Source: Phycisphaerae bacterium
Lineage (GTDB): Bacteria; Planctomycetota; Phycisphaerae; Phycisphaerales; UBA1924
Length of the DNA: 64,000 nt
Assembly: GCA_022180725.1 (NCBI GenBank)
Contig: BQMO01000011.1
Coordinates: 1-64,000, forward strand
Direction: 5' to 3'
Shown: positions 1-8,303 of the stretch, in pieces
Layout of the letters: each line of letters starts with the position of its first letter
Position numbering within the stretch: the first letter of the stretch is position 1
Program-made: the position numbers and the translations under genes
Notes under the pieces: generated by a model
The model's input: the letters and a program-made list of their open reading frames with translations, nothing else
Told to the model about the DNA's origin: nothing
Databases searched by the model: none

Positions 1-69
1 CTGGCTGCGGCGGCCGCGTCAGCGGTGCTGGCGGTGTCCGCTGCGATGGCTCTCCCTGATATGGTGTAG
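1..69 (+). CDS. possible 3' end of a gene cut by the window edge
   Basis: Frame 1 is open from the first base to a TAG at 67-69 and encodes an Ala/Val-rich hydrophobic stretch ending LPDMV. This could be the C-terminal membrane segment of a gene that begins outside the window. It is only 22 codons, so chance is a real alternative. No function can be given. Confidence 0.3.
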   Translation: MAAAAASAVLAVSAAMALPDMV

Positions 70-122
70 TGGGAGAGGAGGTGAGGAGTAGTGGGTGGTG
101 TGGGGGGGACATCGGTGACGCA

Positions 123-186
123 CGGGGGAAGAGAAGGGGCGAGGGGGGGGGGGAGGGGGGGGGGAAGAGGGTGGGGGGCGGGGACG
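123..186. repeat. G-run tract (potential G-quadruplex)
   Basis: An intergenic purine-rich stretch includes runs of 11 G (143-153) and 10 G (155-164), followed by several shorter G runs. Four or more closely spaced G runs satisfy the usual G-quadruplex pattern. Such runs are also prone to slippage and to read errors. It lies upstream of the secreted-protein gene at 242, so it could affect that gene's expression, but nothing in the sequence proves this. Confidence 0.7.
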
Positions 187-241
187 GTAATCTCACATTG
201 GTAAGACCATGTGCCTTTGTCTTCAGCGGGGAGTGATCAAG

Positions 242-1099
242 ATGGCCGATTCACAAGTGTTAAAGGCTCGCCCTGTTGTCTGTGCATTGTTCATATCGCT
301 CCCCATGCTCGTAGAGCCCGCCCGTGGGCAGGAAGAAAATGATGAAGATCAGGACTGCAAGTCGGCGGTCCTGAACCTGCCGCCAGGGTTTTCCTTCGAT
401 CAACTCAACTACGTTGGCTGGCAACAGTGTATCGTGGAGTATGAATATCAGGACGTGATCGACAGTGAGAAGTTCACGCCCTGGGCAACCAGCGAAGCAT
501 GGGCGTGCGGCATGTTTCCGTCGGGGACGATCTTCCCGCCCCCACCACCCATTCGGCAATGGAGCAAACAGTGGAACTGGTGCCTTGATATCGGCGGGAA
601 CGCGTCGGTGCAGCCCAAACTTCAGCTCGGCGGGAGTCTCCTTGAGCTTGTCGAAGCGCAGATAAGCACCGGGTATGAAATCGGTATTGAAGGCAACATC
701 AAGCATTGCGAAACCACAACGTACACCGTCTCCTATTGCCCACTCCAGATGCAGTGCTTCGATACGCACGCTCGCGTCAAGTTCATCGAAGGCAGCATTC
801 AAGGCATCGCCCGGGAGATCGAGACGAGGTTCTATTGGCAACCCAAGAATCCGCCGGACGCGATGGTCATCGTCGTAGACTGCGGTGTCAAGTCCGCCGA
901 GGGGATCGCCGTCGCTCGGAAAAGCGACACGGTCCAGTACGCGCCCAAAACGCCGGAATGTCCCGTGTATCCCGGTGAGCCGATAGGGAATCCCGACCCG
1001 TGGGAGGGCAAGCGGATGATGCCGTGCAAACCGAACGGAGTTCCAGGATGCCACGAGATCGTTGGGCAGCCAACTTGCGGGCAGTATGGCGGAAACTAG
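242..1099 (+). CDS. secreted protein of unknown function
   Basis: The product is 285 residues when started at the ATG at 242, which follows GGGGAG at good spacing; an upstream ATG at 209 has no better signal. The N-terminus (MADSQVLKARPVV, then a hydrophobic stretch ending EPARGQ) looks like a Sec signal peptide cleaved near residue 30. The mature part is rich in Cys, Trp and Pro, with a Pro run around residue 100, which suits an extracytoplasmic disulfide-bonded protein. No family was recognised. The next gene, at 1131, is also exported and starts 31 bp downstream, so the two may be co-transcribed. Confidence 0.7.
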   Translation: MADSQVLKARPVVCALFISLPMLVEPARGQEENDEDQDCKSAVLNLPPGFSFDQLNYVGWQQCIVEYEYQDVIDSEKFTPWATSEAWACGMFPSGTIFPPPPPIRQWSKQWNWCLDIGGNASVQPKLQLGGSLLELVEAQISTGYEIGIEGNIKHCETTTYTVSYCPLQMQCFDTHARVKFIEGSIQGIAREIETRFYWQPKNPPDAMVIVVDCGVKSAEGIAVARKSDTVQYAPKTPECPVYPGEPIGNPDPWEGKRMMPCKPNGVPGCHEIVGQPTCGQYGGN

Positions 1100-1130
1100 C
1101 ACCCCGATTCAGATCAAGCGAAGGATACCC

Positions 1131-2306
1131 ATGCCACATCGCACCGTGCCGCGCGTAGTTATCGTCGGAACCATCACCTTCGCCATCGCCCATGCCCTCG
1201 CCGTGGCACAACCACCCCATGCTGTTTCGGTCGACCGCGACAGTATCATGCGGCGCATCAATGCCACGACACAGGGAGTATCCGAGATCCAATCTCGCCC
1301 AGCCCGCATCGCGGCCCTTGCGGCGTTGTGCCGTCCCGCGCTCCTATCCCCTCCCCTGAGGCCGACCACGGACGAAGGCTGGTTCGAGTTGTGCCAGGTA
1401 TTCACGTGGGCCGGCTCGCAGCTCTACAAAGCAGATGCGGACGACACGGCCCTTGAATCGCTCACGGCCTTGGCTGAATCAGCGGCTCCCGATCGATACC
1501 GCGAGCAAGGGTGGCGTCTGGCGGGCCAGATACACATGAAGCATTCCCGCTGGGCGCAGGCCGCGGAGTGCTTTGAGAGGCAGGTCGCGCTGTGCGATGC
1601 GAATCCATCTCTGCACGTCGCCGGCGGCTGCACCGCAGGGCTGAATCAACTGGCCGTTGTACGTCGCATGCAAGGTCGGAGTGTCGAGGCCATCGCCGCG
1701 CTTGACAAGCTCATCGAATCGAGAGGTAGAAACACCTCGGACGACTCGGTGGGTCGCGCGTTGCGAATGAAAGCCGCGATGTTGGCCGATTCCGGTCAGG
1801 CCGAGGCCGCGCTCGCGACCATGACGGCGTTCCTTGATGCGGAGCCCGCCTGGGGCGACGCGAACGGTGAGCGCCTGGACGCCATCGCGTTCAAGGCGCG
1901 CATGCTCCTTCGGCTTCAGCGCCCGTCGGACGCGTTGTCGGTCACCTCATCTGCTTGGGCCGCTGCTGTCGCGAGCCAACACAACCAAACGCTCGCGCTC
2001 GGTCGTGAGCATGTGAAGGCGCTGATTCAGGTCGGACGAGGCACCGAGGCTATGGAGGCACGCGCCACATTGGTGGACCTGATCGACCGTAACGAGACGG
2101 CATGGACCGCCCATCGCCCCGCCGGACCGCTGAACGATGAGCGTATCTCGCTCCTTTGCCATCTTGTTGAAGCCGATCGATTCGAACGCCCCGCGCTGGC
2201 GGAGAACGCCGCGGATCGCCTGATGGCAACCATCCCGGACGCGGCGGTTCTGGGAGACCTCGAACGGGCCAAGAGCAGGATTCGGAACGCGCCGGGACTC
2301 AGGTAG
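1131..2306 (+). CDS. exported TPR-like repeat protein
   Basis: The product is 391 residues. The ATG at 1131 follows AAGGA and begins a plausible signal peptide (MPHRTVPRVVIVGTITFAIA, cleaved after ALAVAQ). The rest is almost all helical with TPR-like spacing, for example the segments around WAQAAECFERQ, SVEAIAALDKLIES and QAEAALATMTAFLDAEP. TPR arrays usually act as protein-binding scaffolds, here probably in the periplasm. No catalytic motif was seen. It probably forms a transcription unit with the secreted protein just upstream; what they do together is unknown. Confidence 0.65.
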   Translation: MPHRTVPRVVIVGTITFAIAHALAVAQPPHAVSVDRDSIMRRINATTQGVSEIQSRPARIAALAALCRPALLSPPLRPTTDEGWFELCQVFTWAGSQLYKADADDTALESLTALAESAAPDRYREQGWRLAGQIHMKHSRWAQAAECFERQVALCDANPSLHVAGGCTAGLNQLAVVRRMQGRSVEAIAALDKLIESRGRNTSDDSVGRALRMKAAMLADSGQAEAALATMTAFLDAEPAWGDANGERLDAIAFKARMLLRLQRPSDALSVTSSAWAAAVASQHNQTLALGREHVKALIQVGRGTEAMEARATLVDLIDRNETAWTAHRPAGPLNDERISLLCHLVEADRFERPALAENAADRLMATIPDAAVLGDLERAKSRIRNAPGLR

Positions 2307-2382
2307 CCGGCACACTGTACTTCGATATCTGCGAGCAGACCTCACGGAATGGTCGCGATCTCCAGCGAACTTCGTGACATGG

Positions 2383-2388
2383 TATCCT
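2383..2388 (+). promoter_or_regulatory. -10-like box of a leaderless comM promoter
   Basis: TATCCT ends 7 nt before the comM ATG at 2396 and no Shine-Dalgarno sequence lies between. That spacing would put the transcript start at or next to the start codon. The same arrangement recurs at many other chromosomal genes in the window. Confidence 0.45.
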
Positions 2389-2395
2389 GTGCTCC

Positions 2396-3105
2396 ATGCT
2401 CGCCCGGGTGCAGTCCCACCTCCTCCAGGGCATCGACGCCCTTCCCTGCGAAGTCGAGATCGACGTCGACGAATCCGCCTTCGTCGATGGAAACAGGGCC
2501 GTTGTCCTCGTTGGCCTGCCCGACGCCGGCGTGCGCGAGGCCCACGAACGCGTCCGCACCGCCATGACCAACAGCGGGTTCGTCTTCCCGCGAGGCAAGG
2601 TCGTCGTCAACCTCGCCCCCGCCGATGTCCGCAAGGAAGGCCCCGTCTACGACCTGCCCATCGCCGTCGGCATCCTCGCGGCCATGGGTGTGGTGGGGCG
2701 GCGAGCCGCGGTCCGCGTTGGCGGCGGGCCAGAAGCGGGCGAGGGGCTGGACTATCGCACCCTCGTCATCGCCGGCGAACTCGCGCTCGATGGCCGCGTC
2801 AGGCCCATCCGCGGCGCCCTCGCCATGACCGCCATGGCCAAGGCCCGCGGCGCGCGTGGCGTCGTTGTCCCCGTCGACAACGCCCCCGAGGCCGCTGTCG
2901 TCCAGGGCATCGACGTCTTCGGCGTCGCCACCCTCGCCGAACTCGTCGGCCTGCTCACCGGCACCCTCGACGCCCAGTCCTTCGCCCCGCCCGACGTCGG
3001 TTCGCTCCTCCGCAACGCCGCCGCGCCCATCGATTTCGCCGAGGTCCGCGGCCAGGAGGGCGTCAAGCGCGCCCTCACCATCGCCGCCGCCGGCGGACAC
3101 AACCT
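2396..3105 (+). pseudogene. comM: comM/yifB Mg-chelatase-like ATPase, 5' part, interrupted by the element
   Basis: The first 236 codons of a ComM/YifB-family protein begin MLARVQSHLLQGIDA, with typical blocks VVLVGLPDAGVREA, VVVNLAPADVRKEG and YDLPIAVGILAAMG. This is the LonC-like N-terminal domain plus the lead-in GGHNL before the AAA+ module. The reading frame crosses the left junction at 3105 and stops at 3232, giving a 278-residue product without an ATPase domain. Joining 3105 to 36278 restores GHNLLMLGPPGSGKT and a 523-residue protein, normal for the family. In proteobacteria ComM is a helicase that aids branch migration of incoming DNA in transformation. Here it is predicted inactive while the element is integrated. 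Confidence 0.93.
3099..3105 (+). other. attL core of the integrated element
   Basis: The core acaacct is shared with 36271-36277. To the left is comM coding sequence (ggcggac), and to the right is element sequence (tcttcgatccgggcc). Replacing the right side with the sequence after 36277 restores the comM frame exactly, which defines the junction. Serine integrases cut within a 2-bp core, so the true crossover dinucleotide is somewhere inside these 7 bp. Confidence 0.85.
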
Positions 3106-3212
3106 TCTTCGATCCGGGCCAAGTGCCCCCCTCGGGGACCGGCGACGCCCGAAGGCAGTTGGCCACAACCTCGTGGTCTTCGGGCCAACTCACCGTCTCG
3201 GTCGGGGCCTAA
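3106..3212 (+). other. orphaned 3' end of the right-end serine recombinase gene
   Basis: Read in the frame that continues the recombinase at 34708 after codon 523 (…QLATT), this segment encodes 35 more residues and a TAA at 3210-3212. The peptide starts FFDPGQVPPSG and ends SGQLTVSVGA. In the excised circle the recombinase would therefore be 558 residues; when integrated it ends in 12 comM-derived residues instead. The segment itself contains a second QLATT, encoded by the tandem attP-like site. Confidence 0.75.
3154..3190 (+). other. second attP-like site inside the left end
   Basis: This copy has ggcagttggc, the full acaacct core at 3165-3171 and a right arm cgggccaact. It matches the attP that excision would create, 66 bp (22 codons) away. 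Its outer arms AGTTGGCC (3157-3164) and GGCCAACT (3183-3190) are a perfect 8-bp inverted repeat, as expected for binding of a recombinase dimer. It could be a duplicated attP or the trace of an earlier integration. Confidence 0.65.
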
Positions 3213-3476
3213 CCCGCCTCCGCGCGGCGTAACCCGGGGACCCTGCGCGGCGGAAAGGAAGAACCAGTCGGGGAGGCACGATCCGGGCCGGGGACGCCGT
3301 GACGCAAGGCGGCGTGACGGGTGCGCTATCTCACGTGCGAGGCCGACCGGCCTCCAAAGGGGGACCGAGCGCCCGACAATCGCGGGTCGAACAGTCTAGT
3401 TCCGATGTCCCAAGCAAGGCGCCTCGCCTTGGCCCGCGTCAACAAGGCCGCGGCGAGCGCCGGGAAAGGGACTCGC
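3213..3476. other. non-coding left end of the element
   Basis: No convincing gene is present between the recombinase tail and the recombinase at 3477. The stretch is GC-rich and includes an inverted repeat, GAGGCC (3339-3344) and GGCCTC (3349-3354), separated by 4 nt. It probably holds the promoter and leader for the gene at 3477, but no clear -35/-10 pair was found. Confidence 0.5.
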
Positions 3477-5156
3477 ATGACTCGCACACCGCAACCGGCC
3501 TTTGAAGCCCTCCACCCCCGCCTCGCCCGCAAGCCAGCGGGGCCGCCCGTACCGGCGGGGTCCCGGGTGTTCGGGCACGCGCCGCGCGAGCCCAACGCGG
3601 CACTGGGACGCCGCGCGGCCCAGTACGTGCGCATGTCCACGGAGCACCAGCAGTACTCGACCGCCAACCAGCGCGACGCCATCGCACGTTACGCGGCCGA
3701 GCGCGGCCTTGAGGTCGTTCGTACCTACGCGGACGAAGGCCGCAGCGGACTCACGCTGCATGGCCGCGAGGGGCTGAGCGAGTTGCTCGGCGACATCGTC
3801 GGCGGCCGGGCCGACTTCGCCCACCTGCTCGTGTACGACGTGAGCCGCTGGGGGCGCTTTCAGGACATCGATGAGAGCGCGTACTACGAGTTCCTGTGCC
3901 GGAGAGAGGGCGTGAAGATCGAGTACTGCGCCGAGCCATTCATCAACGACGGCTCGCCCATGGCATCGGTCATCAAGGGCATGAAGCGCGTTATGGCGGG
4001 CGAGTACAGCCGCGAACTCTCCGACAAGGTGTGGCACGCCAAGGTCCGCCTCATCCGCAAGGGCTTTCGGCAGGGCGGCAGCGCGGGGCTGGGCCTGCGA
4101 CGAATGGTGCTCTCCGCCACCGGCGAGCCGCGCGGGATCGTCGAACGGGGCCAGCACAAGTTTCTCAACACGGATCGCGTCGTGCTGGTGCCCGGCCCCA
4201 AGGACGAGGTCCGGATCGTGCGGTGGATCTTCCGGCAGATCGCCGATCGTGGACGGATGCCCACCGACATCGCCCGCGAACTCAACTCGCGCGGCGTGCG
4301 CTCGGACAGCGGGCGGCCGTGGACCATGAACACCGTTCGCGGCATGGTGGAGAACGAGAAGTACGTCGGCCACTTGGTCTTCAACCGCGCCTCGGCGCGG
4401 CTTCGTGTGCGGCGCACCTACAACCAGCCGGACAAGTGGATCAGGGCCGACGGCGCGTTCGCTCCGGTCGTGCCCCCCGCGCTCTTCAGGAAGGCGCAGG
4501 AGGCCATCGCGCTCTGGACCACTCGCATCAGCGACGAGGACGCGCTGGCCGCCCTCGCGGCGCTGTTCCAGCGTCACGGCACGCTGTCGCAGCACCTGAT
4601 CAACGCCCAGCCGAGCATGCCCAACTCCCATTTCTACGAGCACCGGTTCGGCGGTCTTACCTCCGCGTACGCGCGCGTTGGGTACACGCCGAATCGCAAC
4701 TACGAGTACCTGCGCGGGTTCACCTCGCGCCAACACGTCCTCGCCGCGTTCCGCGCCGAAGTATGCAGCCTCCTGTGGCTCCGGGGCGTCGACACCGCGA
4801 CGGCCTCACGGCACGTGTTCCTGCTCGGTGGGCAGGTGCGGGTGGCGGTCATGCAGGCGTGCCCCGTGGTGGACGCGGCAAGGACGACCTGGCCTGTCCA
4901 GATCCACGCGCGCCCGAAGCCGGACTGGGTCCTGTGCGCGTGCCTGCGGCCGCGCAGCATGGATGTTCACTCGTACCACCTTGTTCGCGGGCCGCTCCTC
5001 AGCCTGGAGATCGGGGTGCCTTACCGCACCGCGCGCGAGCGCCACGAGTCGAGCGCCCTCGACACTCTCGTGAACATTCTCGTGAACGCCCTTCAGCGCC
5101 CCGCAACGCCGGACAGCGCCCCGAGCGGCCCCGATGTGACACCTTCGCACGCCTAG
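3477..5156 (+). CDS. large serine recombinase, left-end copy
   Basis: The product is 559 residues from the ATG at 3477, preceded by GGAAAGGG. An N-terminal resolvase domain (about residues 45-190) has the nucleophile in YVRMSTEHQ (Ser54) and Arg-rich motifs such as VSRWGRF. It is followed by a recombinase domain (around RQIADRGRMPTDIARELNSR and GMVENEKYVGHLVFNR) and a long C-terminal region of unknown role. It is not obviously the enzyme that made the comM insertion, because the other recombinase overlaps the att site. It may belong to an older element, act on a different site, or be the partner of the tandem attP at 3154. No closely related gene is seen in the window. Confidence 0.85.
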   Translation: MTRTPQPAFEALHPRLARKPAGPPVPAGSRVFGHAPREPNAALGRRAAQYVRMSTEHQQYSTANQRDAIARYAAERGLEVVRTYADEGRSGLTLHGREGLSELLGDIVGGRADFAHLLVYDVSRWGRFQDIDESAYYEFLCRREGVKIEYCAEPFINDGSPMASVIKGMKRVMAGEYSRELSDKVWHAKVRLIRKGFRQGGSAGLGLRRMVLSATGEPRGIVERGQHKFLNTDRVVLVPGPKDEVRIVRWIFRQIADRGRMPTDIARELNSRGVRSDSGRPWTMNTVRGMVENEKYVGHLVFNRASARLRVRRTYNQPDKWIRADGAFAPVVPPALFRKAQEAIALWTTRISDEDALAALAALFQRHGTLSQHLINAQPSMPNSHFYEHRFGGLTSAYARVGYTPNRNYEYLRGFTSRQHVLAAFRAEVCSLLWLRGVDTATASRHVFLLGGQVRVAVMQACPVVDAARTTWPVQIHARPKPDWVLCACLRPRSMDVHSYHLVRGPLLSLEIGVPYRTARERHESSALDTLVNILVNALQRPATPDSAPSGPDVTPSHA

Positions 5157-5254
5157 AAACAGCAGAAACACGCTTGACCTACAGCGAAATGCGCAGCCAG
5201 CGCCGGTAGCATCTGGCGCGGGCGAAGTCTCGCGCCGCCGGAAGGACTCTGGCC

Positions 5255-6622
5255 ATGCTGATCGAGATGCGTTCTATCGCGGACGTGCGACCCTACGACC
5301 GAAACCCCCGCCTCAACGACGGCGCGGTGGACGCGGTGGCGAAGTCGCTGCGCGAGTTCGGCTTCCGCCAGCCCGTCGTCGTGGACCGCGACGGCATCAT
5401 CGTCGTCGGGCATACGCGGTGGAAGGCGGCGCAGCGGCTCGGCCTCGCGCAGATCCCGGTGCACGTGGCGCTGGAACTCTCCCCCGAGCAGGCCCGCGCG
5501 TACCGCATCGCGGACAACCAGACCGCGACGATCGCGGATTGGGACATGGAACTCTTGCCCGACGAACTCTCCGAGTTGAAGATCGCCGGCTTCGACATGA
5601 GCCTCCTCGGCTTCGACGACGACCGCCTCGCGGAGTTGATGGCCCCGAAGGCGAACGAGGGCCTCGTCGATCCCGACGACGTGCCCGCCCCGCCCGACGA
5701 GGCCGTCACCAAGCCCGGCGACCTGTGGCTCCTCGGCGAGCACCGGCTGCTCTGCGGCGACAGCGCCAGCGCCGCGGACGTTGATCGCCTGCTCGGCGGC
5801 AAGCGCATCGATTTGGTGAACAGCGATCCGCCGTACAACGTGCGGGTCGAGCCGCGCTCCAACAACGCCATCGCCGCGGGCCTGTCGTCCTTCGCCGCGC
5901 CGGACAAGAAGAGCGAGCGGCACCACCAGGCGATGGACGTGGCGCGGCACCCGGAGAAGGCGACGCCCACCACCAAGAAGATGCGGGCGAAGGACCGGCC
6001 GCTGGCCAACGACTTCGTGAGCGACGAGGCGTTCGACGGCATGCTCGACGCGTGGTTCGGGAACTTCGCCCGCGTCCTCAAGCCGGGCGGCTGCTTTTAC
6101 ATTTGGGGGGGCTACGCCAACTGCGGCAACTACCCGCCCGTGCTGAAGCGCCACGGGCTGTACTTCTCGCAGGCGGTGATTTGGGACAAGCAGTGGCCGG
6201 TGCTCACGCGCAAAGACTTCATGGGCGCGCATGAGTGGTGTTTCTACGGATGGAAGGAAGGCGCGGGGCACGAGTTCTTCGGCCCCGCGAACATCCCTGA
6301 CATATGGGCGGTGAAGAAGATCAACCCCAACGGCATGGTGCACTTGACGGAGAAGCCCGTGGAGTTGGCGGCGCGGGCGATCTCGTACAGCAGCAAGCCC
6401 GGCGAGAACGTCCTCGACCTCTTCGGCGGCAGCGGCTCGACGCTCATCGCCTGCGAGCAGCAGGGGCGGCGCGCGTTCCTCATGGAGATCGACATGCCGT
6501 ACGCGGATGTCATTGTGCGGCGCTGGGAATCCTTCACGGGCAAGAAGGCCGAGCGGATCGCGGGAAACGCTGTGGCCGAAGAGAAAGCCGCCACCTCGGT
6601 GACGGCTGGGGGGAAAGCGTGA
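5255..6622 (+). CDS. ParB-like domain fused to a DNA methyltransferase
   Basis: The product is 455 residues; the ATG at 5255 follows GGAAGGAC. The N-terminal part (residues 1-140) is a ParB/sulfiredoxin-like domain (VRPYDRNPRLNDG, IIVVGHTRWKAAQRLG, RIADNQTATIADWD). The C-terminal part is a beta-class amino-methyltransferase with catalytic DPPY (Asp191) before the AdoMet motif LDLFGGSGSTLIAC (Asp388). Such fusions are common on phages and integrative elements and methylate N6-adenine or N4-cytosine. No matching nuclease is adjacent, so it may be an orphan methylase that protects the element or regulates its genes. The recognition sequence cannot be read from the protein. Confidence 0.9.
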   Translation: MLIEMRSIADVRPYDRNPRLNDGAVDAVAKSLREFGFRQPVVVDRDGIIVVGHTRWKAAQRLGLAQIPVHVALELSPEQARAYRIADNQTATIADWDMELLPDELSELKIAGFDMSLLGFDDDRLAELMAPKANEGLVDPDDVPAPPDEAVTKPGDLWLLGEHRLLCGDSASAADVDRLLGGKRIDLVNSDPPYNVRVEPRSNNAIAAGLSSFAAPDKKSERHHQAMDVARHPEKATPTTKKMRAKDRPLANDFVSDEAFDGMLDAWFGNFARVLKPGGCFYIWGGYANCGNYPPVLKRHGLYFSQAVIWDKQWPVLTRKDFMGAHEWCFYGWKEGAGHEFFGPANIPDIWAVKKINPNGMVHLTEKPVELAARAISYSSKPGENVLDLFGGSGSTLIACEQQGRRAFLMEIDMPYADVIVRRWESFTGKKAERIAGNAVAEEKAATSVTAGGKA

Positions 6623-6630
6623 TGCGTGCG

Positions 6631-7062
6631 CTACGCGCCCTTGCCCGCGACGAACACCCCGCGCTCGTGCTTGCGGAAGCGTGCGGCCGTCCCCTTGGCG
6701 GCGATCTCGCGGATGATGGCGGCGTAGAGCGTCGCCTCGGGCGTCTTGCCCCCGGGGGACTTCCACAGACCCTTCGCCTCCATCGCGGCGATCATCTCGG
6801 TGGCCCGCATGGGGACCTTCGATCCGGCGAGGACCTGCGCCGCGGCGTCGAGGCAGGAGACCTTCTTGGCCTTGGCGGCCTTGGGCGTCTTGCCCTTGGG
6901 CGCGGCCTTCGCCTTGCCGCCCTTCCCGCCCTTGGCGGCCTTGACGGCGGCGGGCGTCGTGGGCGACCCGTGGGGCGTCCCGTTGATGCGGGCGTTGATC
7001 TCGGCCAGCGCGGCCTTGCGGGCCTTGTCGGCGATCGGTGTGGCGGACTTGGTCGGACTCAT
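6631..7062 (-). CDS. basic-tailed protein with a winged-helix (HARE-HTH-like) domain
   Basis: The product is 143 residues. The start at 7062 ([16 protein letters not shown]) has AAGGAG just upstream; longer starts are less supported. Residues 1-70 are rich in Lys, Ala and Gly (histone-tail-like). Residues 72-143 ([20 protein letters not shown] … [12 protein letters not shown]) fit the HARE-HTH/winged-helix pattern, with hydrophobic helix, strand and a final RGVF strand. A DNA-binding role is inferred. A protein with the same domain layout at the C-terminus lies at 22528-22917. It is the last gene of a minus-strand run that begins at 8010. Confidence 0.65.
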   Translation of the reverse strand: MSPTKSATPIADKARKAALAEINARINGTPHGSPTTPAAVKAAKGGKGGKAKAAPKGKTPKAAKAKKVSCLDAAAQVLAGSKVPMRATEMIAAMEAKGLWKSPGGKTPEATLYAAIIREIAAKGTAARFRKHERGVFVAGKGA

Positions 7063-7152
7063 GGGATTCTCCTTCTGGTACCTGCGAACGGCCGCGGCAC
7101 GCTGCCCCGGCCAAGCGCCCAAAGCGGGGTGCCCCCCGCGCGGGCGCGGTGG

Positions 7153-7422
7153 TCAGTCGGGCCGGGCCTTGCGTGCGCCGACGGCGGCGAGGTAGTCCGC
7201 GAGGTCGGCCGCCTCCCAGAACTCTCCCTCCACCGCGTCGTGCTCCTCGGGGCCGACGCGGTCGTCCTTGTCAATCTCGAAGAGGCGGAACCCCCCGCGC
7301 GGGTTGGCGTCGATGGCCCACGCGCGGCCGTCGGGGGTGTGGACCTCGATCCCCGCGATGGCGAGGCCGCGGCGGCCGATGGTGCGGGCGAGGTCAATCG
7401 TGCGGCGTGTGGCGGTGTCCAT
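7153..7422 (-). CDS. small hypothetical protein
   Basis: The product is 89 residues, starting MDTATRRTIDLARTIG, with CAGGAG upstream. The sequence alternates short strands and an acidic C-terminal half (EEHDAVEGEFWEAADLADYL). No known domain, Cys pair or membrane segment was seen. It is the third of four minus-strand small genes (8010 to 6631) that each have a strong Shine-Dalgarno site, so it is very likely translated and co-transcribed with them. It lies 33 bp after the next gene upstream. Confidence 0.6.
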   Translation of the reverse strand: MDTATRRTIDLARTIGRRGLAIAGIEVHTPDGRAWAIDANPRGGFRLFEIDKDDRVGPEEHDAVEGEFWEAADLADYLAAVGARKARPD

Positions 7423-7455
7423 GGTGGTACTCCTGTTCTGCGCGTGGTGCGCGGG

Positions 7456-7722
7456 TCAGTCGTTGCGACCCCGGCGGCTCTGGACGATGCTGATCTGAAA
7501 CTCGGCCCCGCTCGTGGTGCGGACGATGACGCCCTCGTTGCTGGTGAGCAGCGCCGCGTCGTCGAACGAGGTCACCCGGTCGATGCCCTCGAAGTTCTCG
7601 GCGATGTCGCGGGCGATGTCCGCGAGCGTCTGGTCGTCGTCGTCGCCCTCGATCTCCTCGTTGGCGTCGATGGCGTTCTCGAACATGCAGATCAGGGCGT
7701 CCTGAATCTCGGTCGTGGTCAT
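7456..7722 (-). CDS. small acidic hypothetical protein
   Basis: The product is 88 residues, starting MTTTEIQDALICMFENAID, with AAGGAG upstream. It has an acidic run EEIEGDDDDQ at about residues 22-31 and a C-terminal strand-rich part ending QSRRGRND. Small acidic proteins on mobile elements are sometimes DNA mimics or anti-defence factors, but there is nothing specific here to support that. It is separated by 33 bp from each neighbouring gene in the same run. Confidence 0.6.
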   Translation of the reverse strand: MTTTEIQDALICMFENAIDANEEIEGDDDDQTLADIARDIAENFEGIDRVTSFDDAALLTSNEGVIVRTTSGAEFQISIVQSRRGRND

Positions 7723-7755
7723 GGTCGTGCTCCTTGGTGCGGGGTGCGGGTTCGT

Positions 7756-8010
7756 TCACTCGGCGAGGAAGGCCTCAACCATCTCGGGGTCCATTCCGGC
7801 CATGAAGGCCACGGTGTTGATCAGGTCGCCCCGGACCTTGCCGAGGTCGCCCGCGTGCCCCCAGTTCGCCGGGTCGGCCTTTGCGGCCTCGGCGTGGTTG
7901 GCGAGGTGCTGGTCGAGCACGTCGAGCAGGCGGGCGATGTCGTTGCGGCGCGCCGCGTACGTCTCGGCGGCGGTGGGCTGCGGGGCGTTGTTCTTGCGGT
8001 TGGTCGTCAT
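7756..8010 (-). CDS. small hypothetical protein, first gene of a minus-strand run
   Basis: The product is 84 residues. The start at 8010 (MTTNRKNNAPQPTAAETYAA) follows AAAGGAG. It is mainly helical (ARRNDIARLLDVLDQHLANH; VRGDLINTVAFMAGMDPEMV). No family was recognised. It heads the run 8010-7756, 7722-7456, 7422-7153, 7062-6631, whose promoter should lie in the 293-bp gap to the divergent gene at 8304. Confidence 0.6.
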   Translation of the reverse strand: MTTNRKNNAPQPTAAETYAARRNDIARLLDVLDQHLANHAEAAKADPANWGHAGDLGKVRGDLINTVAFMAGMDPEMVEAFLAE

Positions 8011-8303
8011 CTGCGGTTCTCCTTTGGCGGCGGGCGATTCCGCCCCCGCGTCGCACATGAAGCCACGCGGGCTACGCCATGGCAAGGCACATCGCGAGAA
8101 GTTCGCGCACATCGCGCAGAACCTCGGATTCCCGAGGCGCAAGGACTTGTCCTGAGGTACACGGGGCGTCGCGGGGCGCGTGGGGGCACAAAGGCCCCGC
8201 CCGTTGGGCGACGTTGGCCCACGGCGCGTACCGGGGCGCGGGTGCGGCCACGGGCGGGGCGCTACGGGGCCGCGAACGGGGCCAACGCGGGGGGCGCGTT
8301 CCT
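8011..8303. other. divergent intergenic region
   Basis: This GC-rich gap separates the minus-strand run from the plus-strand gene at 8304 and should hold promoters for both. A 32-codon open frame (8058-8155, starting MKPRGLRHGKAHREKF) is present but has no ribosome site or other support. No clear promoter boxes or repeats were found. Confidence 0.4.

Noticed and set aside
2342-3193. long minus-strand open frame opposite comM
   Set aside because: The plus strand has clear ComM motifs; the opposite frame is a composition effect of GC-rich codons. The same holds for the long minus-strand frames at 16645-19863, 39622-40998 and 49962-52163.
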